This document shows positions 23,430 to 35,782 of a stretch of 64,000 bases of DNA, in pieces. Location of the stretch: the NCBI GenBank assembly GCA_026182355.1, contig JAPFBL010000525.1, positions 1-64,000 of the forward strand, read 5' to 3'. How positions within the stretch are numbered: the stretch's first letter is position 1; the number at the start of each line of letters is the position of its first letter. The position numbers were made by a program, and so were the translations under genes. Source of the stretch: Hermatobates lingyangjiaoensis (lineage: Eukaryota > Arthropoda > Insecta > Hemiptera > Hermatobatidae). Below the pieces are notes generated by a model. That model worked only from the letters and a program-made list of their open reading frames with translations. It was not told where the DNA came from and made no database searches.

Positions 23430-24063
23430 TCTCTATAACAATCTAGAAGTTCTTCCAAGTCTTTCTCCTTCAGGTTAAAAGATGAGTTTCTCACTGAGCT
23501 CAACGAGACTCGTACTTAGTCTCTGAACATACATAAAACTTCAATCCATCCTAGGCAACAGAAATTAGCAGCTTACCGTTATATGATAGAATAAAAAAAA
23601 TTGTAGGAATCCAAGTAACTTTAATAAAAAATTAAACATAATAAAAACGATTAGAAATAATAACGGTTATAACGGAAATGTAATATACAAAACGCTAAAA
23701 ACTAGAACGAATAAAAGAAATTGTAATATTGAAAGAACTAATAATGATAAACGCACGTATAACGTTTATAGGTATAGTAAGTAATAAAATTGCGAATTTA
23801 CTAAAACAATACAATAAACCCACATCATCTATTAAATGAATTTAAGAAGTTCAACAAACCCAGATCATCCACTAAACGAATTTACAGACTTGTAAATGAT
23901 ATATGGTTACGAAATATAGTTTTTAATAAAGTCTTAAATGCAGTCTGATTAATAGAGTTGAAAAGACAGGGATTAAAGGAATGCAATGAACTTGCGACCC
24001 TGACGCCTTCTCATTAAGGCCTTCTATTCCAACTGATTCACTCGATAGCAATCGATGTACTAT
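23430..24063. other. Non-coding AT-rich stretch
   Basis: Contains a short dispersed near-duplicate around CCCACATCATCTATTAAATG / CCCAGATCATCCACTAAACG (about 23,820-23,880). No coding sequence seen. Confidence 0.4.
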
Positions 24064-24076
24064 TAGTGTCTGGAAG

Positions 24077-24352
24077 GGGTTCGATCCCCACCTGGCCCTC
24101 GATTTATTCACGCGGGAGGTGAATAAATCTGAGCACGTCGTCCCTCGGAAAAGGACGTTAAACTGTCGGTCCCGAGCCTGTACGATGTCAGGTACTCGTT
24201 AAAGATCCCTACTCTAAATACACTTGAGCTAGGCAAAATTTAGGACTCCCACTGTAGAATCAATCTTGATTGTGTGGTATCACAAAGGGCCAATGATCGG
24301 CCAAAGTGTGTTCCCTTGTGGGACTGCCACTGCAACCTAACCTAACCTAACC
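24077..24352 (+). mobile_element. tRNA-derived SINE, 5'-truncated, with 13-bp target duplication
   Basis: The element begins inside the tRNA-like head at GGGTTCGATCCCC (B box), so the A box is lost, and ends in four CCTAA units. The flanks carry an exact 13-bp duplication TAGTGTCTGGAAG (24,064-24,076 and 24,353-24,365). 5' truncation with a variable-length duplication is what target-primed reverse transcription produces. The body is nearly identical to the 27.0 and 55.8 kb copies, indicating fairly recent spread. Confidence 0.95.
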
Positions 24353-24681
24353 TAGTGTCTGGAAGAAGATAATCACTTACATTTTACACACATATCAAAG
24401 AATGTGAATATTATAGGCATGAATATTTCTTAAAACTTAAAAGTTGTACTGAAAATAAATTCAAAATTCTAAAATCCTAAAACTTTCATGAAATACCCAA
24501 AAATAACTTTATATTAGACACATCAAATTCTTTACCAAGGCAGTATTCATAAAATAAATCACATCAATGTGCAATTTTAACAATATCGAAAATATGAAAA
24601 CCGTTATAATGTGATTTTACTTCCTCAAACAAATAAAACCCTATGTTTCAGTAATTGGAAGTATAATAACCTCTACAACCC

Positions 24682-25212
24682 ATGCTCTAAAATAGGTCTC
24701 AATTAGACAACTCAACTTGGTTTTGTACATGAGATCAGACACTATGCTCTAAATAGGTCCCAATTAATTAGACAGCTCAACTCGGTTTTGTACATGAGAT
24801 CAAAAACAATTCTCTAAAATAGGTCTCAATTAATTAGACAACCCAACTTGATTTTGTACATGAGATCAGAGACTATGCTCTAAATAGGTCTCAATTAATT
24901 AGACAACCCAACTTGATTTTGTACATGAGATCAGAGACTATGCTCTAAATAGGTCTCAATTAATTAGACAACCCAACTTGATTTTGTACATGAGATCAGA
25001 CACTATGCTCTAAAATAGGTCTCAATTAATTAGACAACCCAACTTGATTTTGTACATGAGATCAGAGACTATGCTCTAAATAGGTCTCAATTAATTAGAT
25101 AACTCAACTTAGTTTGGTACATGAGATCAGAAAGAAGCTCTAAAGTAGGTCTCAATTAATTAAACAACTCAACTTGCATTTGTATATAAAATCAGAAACA
25201 ATGTTCTAAAAT
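24682..25212 (+). repeat. ~64-bp tandem repeat, eight copies
   Basis: The unit reads GCTCTAAATAGGTCTCAATT, then AATTAGACAACCCAACTTGA, then TTTTGTACATGAGATCAGA. Unit length is 62-67 because of an optional A and an AATT indel in the first copy. Central copies are nearly identical and edge copies are most diverged, the usual pattern for an array kept alike by unequal exchange. Confidence 0.95.
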
Positions 25213-26045
25213 AAAACTGATATAACTTTCCGTGTTTCATTTATTAAAATCATAACAGGATACAGAGAACTATAAACCGTAATCGGTTCCGAGACAAATT
25301 TAAATAGAAGAATTTTATTAATATTTAATGAGTGAAAGCTATTAAAAATGTCAACCAAGTTAAACTAATTAACTAATGAGTTTAAGTAAGGAATCATAGA
25401 TGAGTAATAATATATAACAAGTTGAAAAAAAGTCAATAAAACAAAAATAATTGATGATTTCAGACCTATAATATTGCTGAGTTTAATAAAGTATTATTAT
25501 GTTTAAAATATCCTTGCAGAAATGTTACTAAGTTGATAGTAAAAGTGTTAATAAATTATTCACTCTTCTTCTCATGAAATATCGAAAGAAGTAGACAAAT
25601 GAAATTCATATTGATGTTGAGAGACTTACTTGTAAGGTCATACGCACAAAATTCAATAAGCTGTGTTTTCCCCCATGCACTTCAGTAAATTAGTTATTTC
25701 CTTAATGAAATATCATGAAAACATAATGTAGATACGAAAGTAGTTTTTACTGCAGAGGACCACCATCTCGTGTCTTGTTGTAAAATGAAGTCAACAGTGT
25801 TAGAGAACACCAACATTAACATGAACATGACTGCCGATGATATAGCTCCGTCCAAGTGGAGTTGAAGCTACTCATAAGAAATTTTAAGAAAGCTGGGAAC
25901 AGACTTCTAAACGTCCTCTACGAGAGACGATGTGTTCAGTATTATGTATTCGTATTTGTTAGAGCGACAAGTTTCTTAATTCAAATATTTAGTCTGCATT
26001 ACTCATATTATAATTAAATTACTCATTACTAATGTAAAATATAAT
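25213..26045. other. Non-coding AT-rich stretch
   Basis: No feature seen; no open frame of note. Confidence 0.45.
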
Positions 26046-26057
26046 AATACAATAAGA

Positions 26058-26346
26058 GGTTAGGTTGCAATGCCAGTTAGTTCCTCCAGAGAACACATGT
26101 AGGCCAAATATTGATACCACACAATAAATATTCTACATTGGAAGTCTTAAATATTGTATAAGTCAAGTGCTTTTATTTAGAGTTGGGAACTTTAAGGAGT
26201 ACCTGACATCGTACAGACTAGGGATCGAATGTTCAACGTCCTCTCCAAAGGGACGACGTGCTATTCATCTCCCAACTGAAAAAATCGAGGGCCAGAATGG
26301 GTATTGAACTCCGGGTCTACCAGCCCAAAGGCAAGCCGTTGGTGGT
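26058..26346 (-). mobile_element. tRNA-derived SINE, diverged, with short target duplication
   Basis: On the minus strand the body blocks (ATTTTTTCAGTTGGGAG, GGACGTTGAACATTCGATCC and others) and the TTAGG-complement tail match the family with many substitutions. The outer end of the tRNA-like head is missing. AATAAGA flanks both sides (26,051-26,057 and 26,347-26,353), a plausible but short duplication. Confidence 0.8.
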
Positions 26347-26556
26347 AATAAGATGAGTAACTTTACAAGTTCTTTCCTCCACGCACATTGCTAAAATAAT
26401 GATTTCATTAGCGAAAGTCATTAAATAACTTCAAAACAACTGGGAGAGACACATCATAAGTACATTTTAAACACTATTCAATTTTTTTTCTATTTTGAAC
26501 ACGTGCTACATCACACACCACTCATCAGTCACAAGAATTAGGTATAGATTTAAATT

Positions 26557-27018
26557 CAGAGGTCTCCAAACTTTTCATCACGTCGACCCCTTACTAAAAT
26601 ATTGTTCTTCCTTTATTAGCACAAGAATATTCTACCATAACCTCTTTAATAAAATGGATGATATTACTGCTGATAAGAATGCCCTTGGTGAGAGGCAATA
26701 AGAGTACTTGAATTGAGTTCAAATTCAGAGAGTTTTAGCAGCAAATCACCAATTTTTCCCCAAGTTTAATCTGTTCTTGTTTTTTTTAGAATTGCCTTTG
26801 CATTCATAAACCAGCTTCAACCATGACCTACTACTCACCTAATACCGTTTCGAATGTTGCGTTTCAACCCTTTCATGTATTGTGTTTCTATAAACTCAGC
26901 CATGAACACTTAATATTCATTGAACCCTCTTTCACCATTATGAACTTATCGCCATCTAGTATGCTCATGGACCCCCATGGCCCTCTCATCGACCTCTGGG
27001 GGTCAACATAGACCTCGA
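26557..27018. mobile_element. hAT-like element, diverged (~460 bp)
   Basis: The left end CAGAGGTCTCCAAACTTTT with a nearby GTCGACCCC is a common hAT end style. The right end, inverted, reads CTCGAGGTCTATGTTGACCC. The right half, inverted, matches 55,287-55,480 (shared GATAAGTTCATA, GGGTTGAAA and ATTCGAAA-type blocks), so it is a dispersed family. An 8-bp duplication is not evident. Two short open frames inside have no recognisable features. Confidence 0.55.
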
Positions 27019-27032
27019 GCTAAACAAATCAT

Positions 27033-27347
27033 GGGGAGTCAGGCTCAGTGGTTACGTGCTCGCCTCTGAACTGATAGGACCGGGGTTCGATCCCTACCTG
27101 GCCCTCGATTTACTCACACGGGAGGTGAATAAATCTGAGCACGTCGTCCCTCGGAGAAGGACGTTAAACTGTCGGTCCCGAGCCTGTGCGATGTCAGGTA
27201 CTCGTTAAAGATCCCTACTCTAAGTACACTTGAATTAGGCAAAATTTAGGACTCCCACTGTAGAATCAATCTTGATTGTGTAGTATCACAAAGAGCCAAT
27301 GCTCGGCCTAAGTGTGTTCCCTTGTGGGGCTGCCACTGCAACCTAAC
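27033..27347 (+). mobile_element. tRNA-derived SINE, full length, with 13-bp target duplication
   Basis: The head starts GGGGAGTCAGGCTCAGTGG. The A-box region AGGCTCAGTGG (27,041-27,051) is one base from the tRNA consensus and the B box GGTTCGATCCC (27,084-27,094) is intact. It is followed by the family body and two CCTAA units. Flanks CTAAACAAATCAT (27,020-27,032) and CTAAATAAATCAT (27,348-27,360) differ at one base. It inserted at the very edge of the hAT-like element. An RNA polymerase III promoter is implied by the boxes. Confidence 0.95.
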
Positions 27348-27360
27348 CTAAATAAATCAT

Positions 27361-30300
27361 CTTATATCAGTCTTTACCCTACAATTACAGCAGTTTATAG
27401 CACATTTGGTTTCAAACAAAGCTTTTAAGTATTTCTAAATAATAAGCACATACTCCACATTTAAATAGTGAAACAATGGAACACATTAATGGAAAAATGT
27501 ATCGTTAACTCATCATCAGGAGCAATAATTCCTAAAGAAATAAATTATTTCCTTTTATTTAATCATTTAACCATAAACTTAATGGTTATGATTAAATAAC
27601 AGTGTAATGTACAGAAGAGTAGGTCTTACTACTTTAAAATTCAATAAGAGAAACTGAACATAACTTAGCTGTTTTTATGACCGTGCGCCGGAAAACAGAA
27701 TTTCTACGAGCTCTTACAAAATTACTTTGTGAAATGCTAACATGGTTGCAAAGGTTTAACGGTTGCTTAGACAATAACATCAAGTGTGCTTCTTTTAAGC
27801 CCATTGTTCATACTAACGGAAAGTTGGATGGATTCTGATTTATTTTACATCTAGGAATATTGATGCGTGAGTTAGCAATATCATGTCCTGCTGTAGTGCA
27901 CACCCATGCTACCTACCTTCCACGAGACCAACCACAAACCTTAGTTTAAGTCGCGGATGTTAAAGCTCTTTTTCTAATAACCATTCAACCCCTTCTACTA
28001 AAATGGATGAACTTTACCCACATAAATTTAATTATTTTAGCAATTTGAAAGGTAAAGTAGCTTGTCCATTTTAAAAATTCTGACTTGAAATGAATATCCA
28101 GTTTTCTCAACTGTTACAAGACTCTTATTGTAAAAAAAAACTAATGAATTTGAAAAAATCAGGTAGGTTTTTAAACCTCCTTTTTTTCAAATCAATTTTG
28201 AAGAAAAAAAAACGGTAGTGTTTAAACTGAACATTTTTAACATTATAAAAAGTATAAATAGTACATAAATAATTTTGAACGTTATTATAGTTGTTAATTT
28301 TTATTGTTTACGACAAATTAATAATAATTAATATCGAAACACGTAAGTTTTATCCTCCTAATACTCGTAAAGACAAGAGAAATAGTCTTCCTTCAATAAT
28401 TTCAACGATAGGTTCAGCGGTTGCATGCAAATTTCACTGCTCCATTGTTTCAATTAAACTTAGAAGTTCATAAAAAAAATATGGGGACAAATATCCCCTT
28501 CAGTAATAAAGGTTAATTGTTGATGATATTTCATTTTGCCCTGATGAAAATGTTTCACTCCCCTAATGATGCTTGAATTAAATTCAGGGGTTTTCACTAA
28601 TTGCCCAGTTCTTAATTATTCTACCCCATACTGCTCTTCTCATTCCTGCTATTCGATGATTTAGGAAAGTCAGCGGTATCGTTAATATTAAAGTTTTAAG
28701 TTCAAGACTACTGCTTCATAAGGTTGTTCTCCTGTATAGAGAGACATCAATGGGAATCATTAGCAGGCCACTAAGAAGGGAACAACACCAGGTATAACAC
28801 CAGGAACAACATTTTCTGTAAGATCTACTTATGAAATGAACAAGTCACAACGATCTGCCCACTGTATAAATTGAGCATTCTTACAATTTATCATCATGTA
28901 TGTAAGATTTCATCAAGTAAAAACCTCTTCCTATTTCATTTGAAAGTGATACATTTTTTTCTTCTTACCGATTTATCCTCCTCCCTCATTTTTTATACAC
29001 ATTCTTATTTTTAAAACGAAAAATTGAAAGTAAAAAGCGCAAGAAGCATTTTGATGACTAGCTTATAAGCTTTACTGGACTAGAGTATGATAAATAAGCC
29101 CCTGCACAGTGACGTAAGTATCAAAGAATCAGAATTTATTACACTGACCGTCCTGTATATCAGTCAGTGATAGGATGAATTATACGTTGAGGTTAATTTT
29201 ATTAATGTCATGCGATCTACCAATAATACCTTGGCGATCGACGCATTGAGCAGCCCTACACTAGAGGAGGTAACTGTACTGACTCCAACTATAAACAGTA
29301 GTTAGCCAACACCACGATTATTTTCCTAATACAACAGTTTGGAATTCATATATAAATATTTACTACAGTTCAGGTAACTAGGTGAATCAGTTTCTATAGA
29401 ACTATTATCGATGTCTAATACATTTCTACTTCACTTAAGTAAAAATATAGACATCATGAAAAAATTATCAATTTTGAGGAATCCCAGTTTGAACATTCCA
29501 TTTTTCGTAGCCTGGTTGAAAATTGAGAGGGTAAGCATCCAAGATTTTATGAATACGCTACAAGTAGCCCTGTTTAGTGGATTTTAATATTTGACTTACA
29601 AATTGTTCCTGATGACGCAAAAAACTTATTAATTTTGGTAATATCAAAAATGGGAAATATACTTTAATCCACTTTATGCCAAAAATAGCATTAATTTTTT
29701 CCCGTTGTTCTTGATATTCCATAAGCTTCAAATTTTCTACTTAGCATTTATCTATTAAGTATTTATGTAATACTAATGTGAGCATTCCATTACAAAAATT
29801 TCATATATTTATCATTAGAGCCAAAGGTAATGAAACATCAAAAGGACAACTGTAAACTATATACTTAATTTCATTACAACTGAGACCGGAAACCTTTGGG
29901 GAACATATACAGTTAGCGAATGGAAAAATGTTGGGAAACTACTGTTTTCAATAATAAAAATAATTAGAAAGTTAATGAAAATTATTGAAAGTTAGAAAAT
30001 TGAATATTGAAAATAATTAGAAAGCTAGTGAAATTTACAAAGTATATACAGTAGATAGGCATAAGGTGCTTATTGAGAATCAATGGTATTAAAATACGAT
30101 CTCATTTAAACCGTCCAGACTCCCTCAATGACCACCTTATATAATGAATAATTCACGTAACGAGCGAAAAATGCCTCACTCAACGTGATTCGCATAATTC
30201 ACGACTGAGACTACAATCCCTGATTGAGAGGTATTTTTGGACCATCATAGGGTTTTTGAAAGTCTGTTATGTTGTATTTTATTTCATCTATCTCAAAAGT

Positions 30301-31015
30301 ATACAACCAAGTATAATTTTCAATCTATCAAAAAAGAATACTACCAAGAGAATCTACAATCCGTTTTGAAAGAAGCTTTGGGCTTGTGGCGTACTATACC
30401 ATACTACGTACCGTACACCGTACTTGGGGATACTATAAAACCGTATAATTTTGAAGTTTAGGAGTCCTCAACCAGAGCCAGGTACCTGCTATATAGCTGA
30501 GCAAGTGAGATGGTAGTTGTGCCGTTAGCTTCATTGCAGATTAGGTAGCCACCTGTCTTGGTATTATATTGCGCACTCAGCTTGTCAGCCATATCGCACC
30601 ATTAGGTAGACACCGCTGACTCCATCGCCGTGCAAATAGCCAAGGATATATTCCTTCAGGAGGTGACTACCACCATAATACTAGTTCGCAGGCTCGCTCG
30701 GTATGCTGTAGAACATCACTAGGACCTACGATTGTCCTTACATCACTACACTCCGATTGTACAGTACCCACTTCAATTGCAGCTTTAATAATGACATTGT
30801 GACAATGTGAACAAATTTCACAATCGGTAATGAGTAGTTTAACTGAATCAACCAGCAACATTGTAATTGCTCATAATATTCCACTTATTTATTTTCCGTT
30901 AATATCTGGGTACCACTGAAATATTGATGCAGTCACTGTTTTGAGGGACATATATTTTTGATAATTTTGTAGAAATTAAATTTGATCTACATGGCAAGTA
31001 ATAGATCTACACATG
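27361..31015. other. Long non-coding stretch with a possible hAT end
   Basis: Near 29,215-29,260 the text GCGATCGACGCATTGAGCAG followed by CCCTA resembles the end of some hAT elements read on the minus strand; no partner end was found. 29,935-30,045 has a local partial duplication around AATAATTAGAAAG. Short open frames (28,291; 30,237; 30,667) show nothing recognisable. Confidence 0.35.
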
Positions 31016-31020
31016 CCTAA

Positions 31021-31062
31021 AGATTATTGATATAAGTTTCATGAAACTTGTATCAATAATCT
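31021..31062. repeat. Near-perfect 42-bp palindrome
   Basis: AGATTATTGATATAAGTTTC followed by its reverse complement with a single mismatched pair and no loop, centred on TTTCATGAAA, followed by a T run. It is isolated from other inverted repeats and has no obvious partner elsewhere in the window. Confidence 0.85.
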
Positions 31063-31970
31063 TTTTATTTTATGCTTTATAATTAAAATACCCTACAGCA
31101 GTAGAAATCAACAACAATCTCCATTAATTGCAACCAAACCGGATACGGATAATGACATATTCAAATAATCGAATATTTTTATGGAAAAACACATTTTATG
31201 GAAAGAAAGAAAATGGCATGCGTCATATCAATTTAATGATTGCAAAAGCGGACTGAACAGTAAAGCGGGTTAAGTAAAGTATAAATTTATTTAAATGTTT
31301 CAAAATGAAATACATGCTATGTATACGTTTAATAACCTAATGAATTCAATATCACATTTGGAACTATCCGCCAAACCATAGGTAATGTGTATACTAGAAA
31401 TAATAGAATGAAATAGTAATTTTCTCCTTTTCATGTGAAACGTGATCCGTATAAATTCCATACGGACAGCCAATACTATGTGCAGATGGAGAGTAGCTAT
31501 CTGATAGAACAGTACAAAGGACGCCGACATTAGACCGTATAGGTGACTCAACAAACTCTATTCAGATTCAAACCTACTGGTCCTTCACACATTTAGGAAA
31601 ACGTTTCGATAAAAGACAAAAATATTGCTAGATATCGTCTTTCAATGAATTTAGGACCGCTGTTGAGGGCTATGAGATCCTAAAAAACAAAAAAAAACTG
31701 GTCTATGGCTTCGGCATAGTATCGCTGATACCTACTAGTGGAAGAAGGTTTCTTTAGAACATTTTCGTTATTTAACAAGCATTTATCATTAAAATGACGG
31801 TTTCTCCTTGATTTCAATAATAAGCAGGCTAAATTCATTTCGTACATTAAAAGTATACTTAAGCATCAGATAATACAATGTTTGCCATCTGTCAAGTGTA
31901 TGATTCATATTTGCTTCTGTTTTTTTTTTTAACTGCCTCTTATAGCCAGAGTTTTAGCTGCAACTGGCAG
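31063..31970. other. Non-coding stretch
   Basis: No feature seen. A minus-strand 84-codon open frame (31,300-31,554) has no recognisable content. Confidence 0.4.
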
Positions 31971-31980
31971 ATAAGAGAAG

Positions 31981-32220
31981 TGGGTTATTTGGAGGATTTA
32001 GATATAACGGATTTGTAGATAGTGTTTGAGGAGTGGTGGGGAGTGGGTGGGCGAGTGACCGGAGATAAGTCGGACCTGCAGGGAGGAGGAAGCCGTTACG
32101 CAAGTCAGTTCATTCGTCCTGGAGGGGGACATGCACGTCCTATTGCAAAAACCCCACGTCACCAAACACACACCTCTGCCTAATCAGTAACTTCATTCAC
32201 TGACATGCAACTTAAAACGT
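31981..32220. other. G-to-C switch island
   Basis: 31,981-32,100 has about 50 G and 10 C by hand count; 32,161-32,220 has about 19 C and 5 G. The switch is near 32,110-32,150. The G-rich side includes the run GGAGTGGTGGGGAGTGGGTG, which has the spacing needed for a G-quadruplex on the plus strand. Confidence 0.5.
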
Positions 32221-32751
32221 ACTTCTAATTAATTATATCATTTTCAATTTTAAGAATGAAATAGTTTTAATTTAAAATAAACAAAGATAGTCATGGATTT
32301 TCAGAATACCATTTTATTTTATCAAACAAAACAAAAAACAAGACATCACTTACACCTGTCTAAAATTTTTGTTCCACATCTAAATCAGGATAATTGTAGT
32401 CTTTATTCATCTCCAATACAGAATAAGCACACAAAACTACATTCAACGAAGTCGACAGTAATTCATTTTTCTATTTCATTTTTTGGTAGTTTCTTTAATA
32501 ATATATGCTTAACAAGATTTCAAAGCAAACATGTGAAATAAAAATAAGCGGCTAAACTACAGTAAGAAATTCATAAATGGGACTAAGATGACTTAACCAA
32601 AACTTCTAGTTTGAATATAACTTGGATAGAGTCAAGGAGAGAGATACTGGATCATGGAGGAAACAAACTAAATATGATAGGCCGAAATCCTTTGTCACTT
32701 GGGAGGTTGAAGTGACAGATCAAAACTATGAGACTGTTAAGACAGAAAAAA

Positions 32752-32895
32752 GATGAAAACTCAAAAATTGACAATATTTCGACATTAAAACATCATCAGG
32801 AGAGAAGTCAAAGCAAACCAAGACTTTTAATCACTTTTCATCTTTCTCTTCCTAATGAAAACTAATGTCAAAATATTGCATTGAGTTTTTAGTAA
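32752..32895. mobile_element. Inverted-dimer element, Penelope-like motif
   Basis: The left arm (GATGAAAACTCAAAAATTGAC, then AATATTTCGACATT and CATCATCAGG) and the right arm (CCTAATGA, then GTCAAAATATTG and GAGTTTTTAG) are inverted, diverged copies. The left arm holds the CTGATGATG ... GTCGAAATATTG motif on the minus strand; the right copy has CTAATGA. Motifs face outward. Confidence 0.55.
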
Positions 32896-33590
32896 CCTTC
32901 TGCTTGATTCTGACAATCAATTTATTTATAATAAGTCCATTGAATCATTAACAATTACACCTGTTATAAAACAGAGTGCGTCGAACAAAGAAAAGTGACT
33001 ATAGTGACTCACTTCAACAACCCTGGGTCATATCAGCACACAAATGGCTTGTCTAAAGGAATCAAGACTCAGCACTGGTCTGCCTTTCAACCCAGAATCT
33101 TGATGACGAGGAATGTCTAAATGATCAAGTGGTGTTCTATGCATTTTTTTTCTTGTTTCTGTTTCAATAGACTTAATTACCGTTTCTTTTACATGATATA
33201 CAATATAAAATATTAAAGAAAACAACACGGGGGAAATATTAACAAAATTTATTTATACATCTTATGTATAAGTATAAGAACAAGGAAAATACTTGTTCTT
33301 AATCTTGTGCACTGTAAAGGCGTTTTCATTTTTCTATTGATGAGTGAAATATGAGAGGTTTCACATATATTTATGTCAAATAAATATCGTCACATACATA
33401 AACCATATAAATTCAAATGGTTTATATAAACCATATATGAAGTGCTATCGCATTTAAATGAAATGGTAGAAACACTTAGAGAAATCCATTTTAAATAAAT
33501 CAAGATATTAAAAATTACATTTTAAATAAAAAAACTCATTATGGATAATCCTCTTGTCAAATATAGAACTTAATAAAAATGATAAAAGAA
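32896..33590. other. Non-coding AT-rich stretch
   Basis: A short direct duplication of ACATAAACCATATAAATT-like text lies near 33,395-33,435. No coding sequence seen. Confidence 0.4.
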
Positions 33591-33600
33591 GTTATAAAAG

Positions 33601-33840
33601 TTGGATTTTCAAAGGAAGCGAAAGGAGAGGCAAGAATTAGGTGGGAAGTAAATAGGTCAGGTGGGATGTACAGTTGGAACGGAGAATAGAAGACTGCTGT
33701 GGAACAGACTATAGAGGGACGCCATACCACGTGCAGTCCCCTTGAAGCCTTCCAATACTGCTTCTTCCTACCAACCACAGGCCCCTGCCCAAGCAACCTT
33801 TCAATTCACAATGCAGCTTGAAAAATAATACGTAAACCTG
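33601..33840. other. G-to-C switch island
   Basis: 33,601-33,720 has about 43 G and 11 C; 33,721-33,840 has about 42 C and 16 G, with the switch at about 33,720. The minus-strand open frame of 79 codons spanning it has no recognisable motif. Confidence 0.5.
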
Positions 33841-34435
33841 TATTCTTTCATTATTTAGCAAGAGCGGTCATTTAAATAAATTAAATGGTATTTTTATAGG
33901 GTCACGACTAAAAAGAAATACTTTTTTTTTTAGAATGAACATTAGTATTAAAATTTGAATGTCTTGTCACATTTTACATCAAAATAACGAAGGTTAATTA
34001 TATTAACAAGTACATAGAAGGAGTTAATAAATAAAATGACCAACGATGAATCGTCTGATCAATGCAGGTGAATTCAGATATGTCGACCATGAGGTTTCGG
34101 CTGCTAAACTAGAGAAATGAAGAGCCTCTCCCCTGCACTCAAAACAAAAAAAGTATTTAGTGATATTTAACAGTATTTCTCAACTTCTATGTTTTTATAT
34201 CTATCATCAAATCAAAAGCATATTTTTTTGAAAAACGCATTTTATGTGAACTGATTTTTAAATAGTTGTAATGGCTGAAGCAACCAAATATATTTATATC
34301 AAAAAATACCATTTCAATTCCTTCTAACACTTTTTACCCTCCTCATAACAAAGGAAAGTGGTATTTATTTAAATTAATGCAAGGTATATCCTACTATTTA
34401 ACTGAGGAAGACAGTTTGAGAAAAATATGTATACG
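33841..34435. other. Non-coding AT-rich stretch
   Basis: No feature seen. Confidence 0.4.
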
Positions 34436-34439
34436 AAAT

Positions 34440-35075
34440 TATCAAGTCAACGTGTAAACCATATCAAGTTATTCTACAATGAGACAACTATGATCTTCCA
34501 TATCAAGTAACACTAAAATGAGACTACTATGACCTTCCATATCAATAATAGTAAAATGAGACTACTATGTCTTCATATCACGTAATACTAAAATGAGACT
34601 ACTATGACCTTCCATATCAATAATACTAAAATGTGATACTATGATCTTCCATATCAATAATAGTAAAATGAGACTACTATGACCTTCCATATCAATAATA
34701 CTAAAATGTGATACTATGATCTTCCATATCAATAATAGTAAAATGAGACTACTATGTCTTCCATATCACGTAATAGTAAAATGAGACTACTATGATGTTC
34801 CATATCAATAATAGTAAAATGATACTACTATGTCTTCTAGATCACGTAATACTAAAATGAGACTACTATGTCTTTCATATCACGTAATACTAAAATGAGA
34901 CTACTACAATCTTCTATATCAAGCAATTCTAAAATGAGACTACCACAATCTTCCATATCAAGAAATTCTAAAATGAGACTCCTACGATCTTCTATATCAA
35001 GAATTCTAAAATTAGACTACCACAATCTTCCATATCAAGGAATTCTAAAATGGGATTACCACGCTCTTCCAATCA
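34440..35075 (+). repeat. ~33-40 bp tandem repeat, about 16 copies
   Basis: The unit is TCCATATCAA, then GTAATACTAAAATGAGACTA, then CTATGATCT. Length varies (33-40) through presence or absence of G/AAG near the ATCAATAAT junction, and two sub-types alternate in the middle (ATCAATAATAGTAAAATGAG and ATCAATAATACTAAAATGTG), a higher-order pattern. The last copies have a 39-bp period, which keeps one frame open for 71 codons with a 13-residue repeat; a chance result of the period. Confidence 0.93.
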
Positions 35076-35109
35076 ATAGGTAGTATTGAGTGCAGAATGA
35101 GTCAGTCAT

Positions 35110-35780
35110 TCACAGTCAGCCAATCGATACCCTGGATCTACAGAGGGTCGTTTACTGTTCCATTTTAGTACCATTTTAGAATTCTTACGTATTATTTCAC
35201 GTGTTTAAAGGAAATTCTTTATACGATACTATAAACAGCATTATAAACAATAGTTGTAACAATCATAAATCAATCAGTTAAGACTTACTATAAAAAAATA
35301 ATGTTTGATTGATTATAAACCGAAATGTTTTGGGTGTTTCCATGAGCAATTCAAGAACAACTGCCAGTTTTTTTTTATATTCTAATCAGAAATGTCTTTT
35401 TCAACATCTATCTCTCCTTTCATATCCCTACACTATTAATAACTAGTCGCATTTCTATTTTGTTCAGATTTATTGTAGCCTTGTTTTTGTTAACAGAATC
35501 AGAAACAGGTTTCCATGAATTTCTTTTATTTTGAAAAGTTTCCTCTTAAAATTAGTGAAATAAAATATTGGGTATTCTATGACTAAAAAAGACATTCAAA
35601 TTTTTTTTGTCAAAAACTTCCTTTCAATTACAGACGAAAAAATATAAACAAACTAATGAAAGGCAAAAACATTCATCATCACCACTACATTAACGTGTTT
35701 ACCGAGATGAAACCTTTTCGGGGACAGTAACACATATTTCATTTACATGTAACATTACATGAAGAAAATAAATCAACGTC
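35110..35780. other. Non-coding stretch
   Basis: No feature seen apart from poly-T runs. Confidence 0.4.
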
Positions 35781-35782
35781 TA

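Noticed and set aside
24682..25212. CRISPR-like array of ~64-bp units
   Set aside because: The whole unit repeats with no unique spacers, and the DNA is eukaryotic in character. The same applies to the arrays at 23.1, 34.5 and 46.0 kb.
27033..27110. tRNA gene (A and B boxes)
   Set aside because: The head cannot form a full cloverleaf as written, is fused to a SINE body with CCTAA tail, and is flanked by a target duplication; it is a SINE promoter. The same holds for 43.8-44.1 and 55.8 kb.
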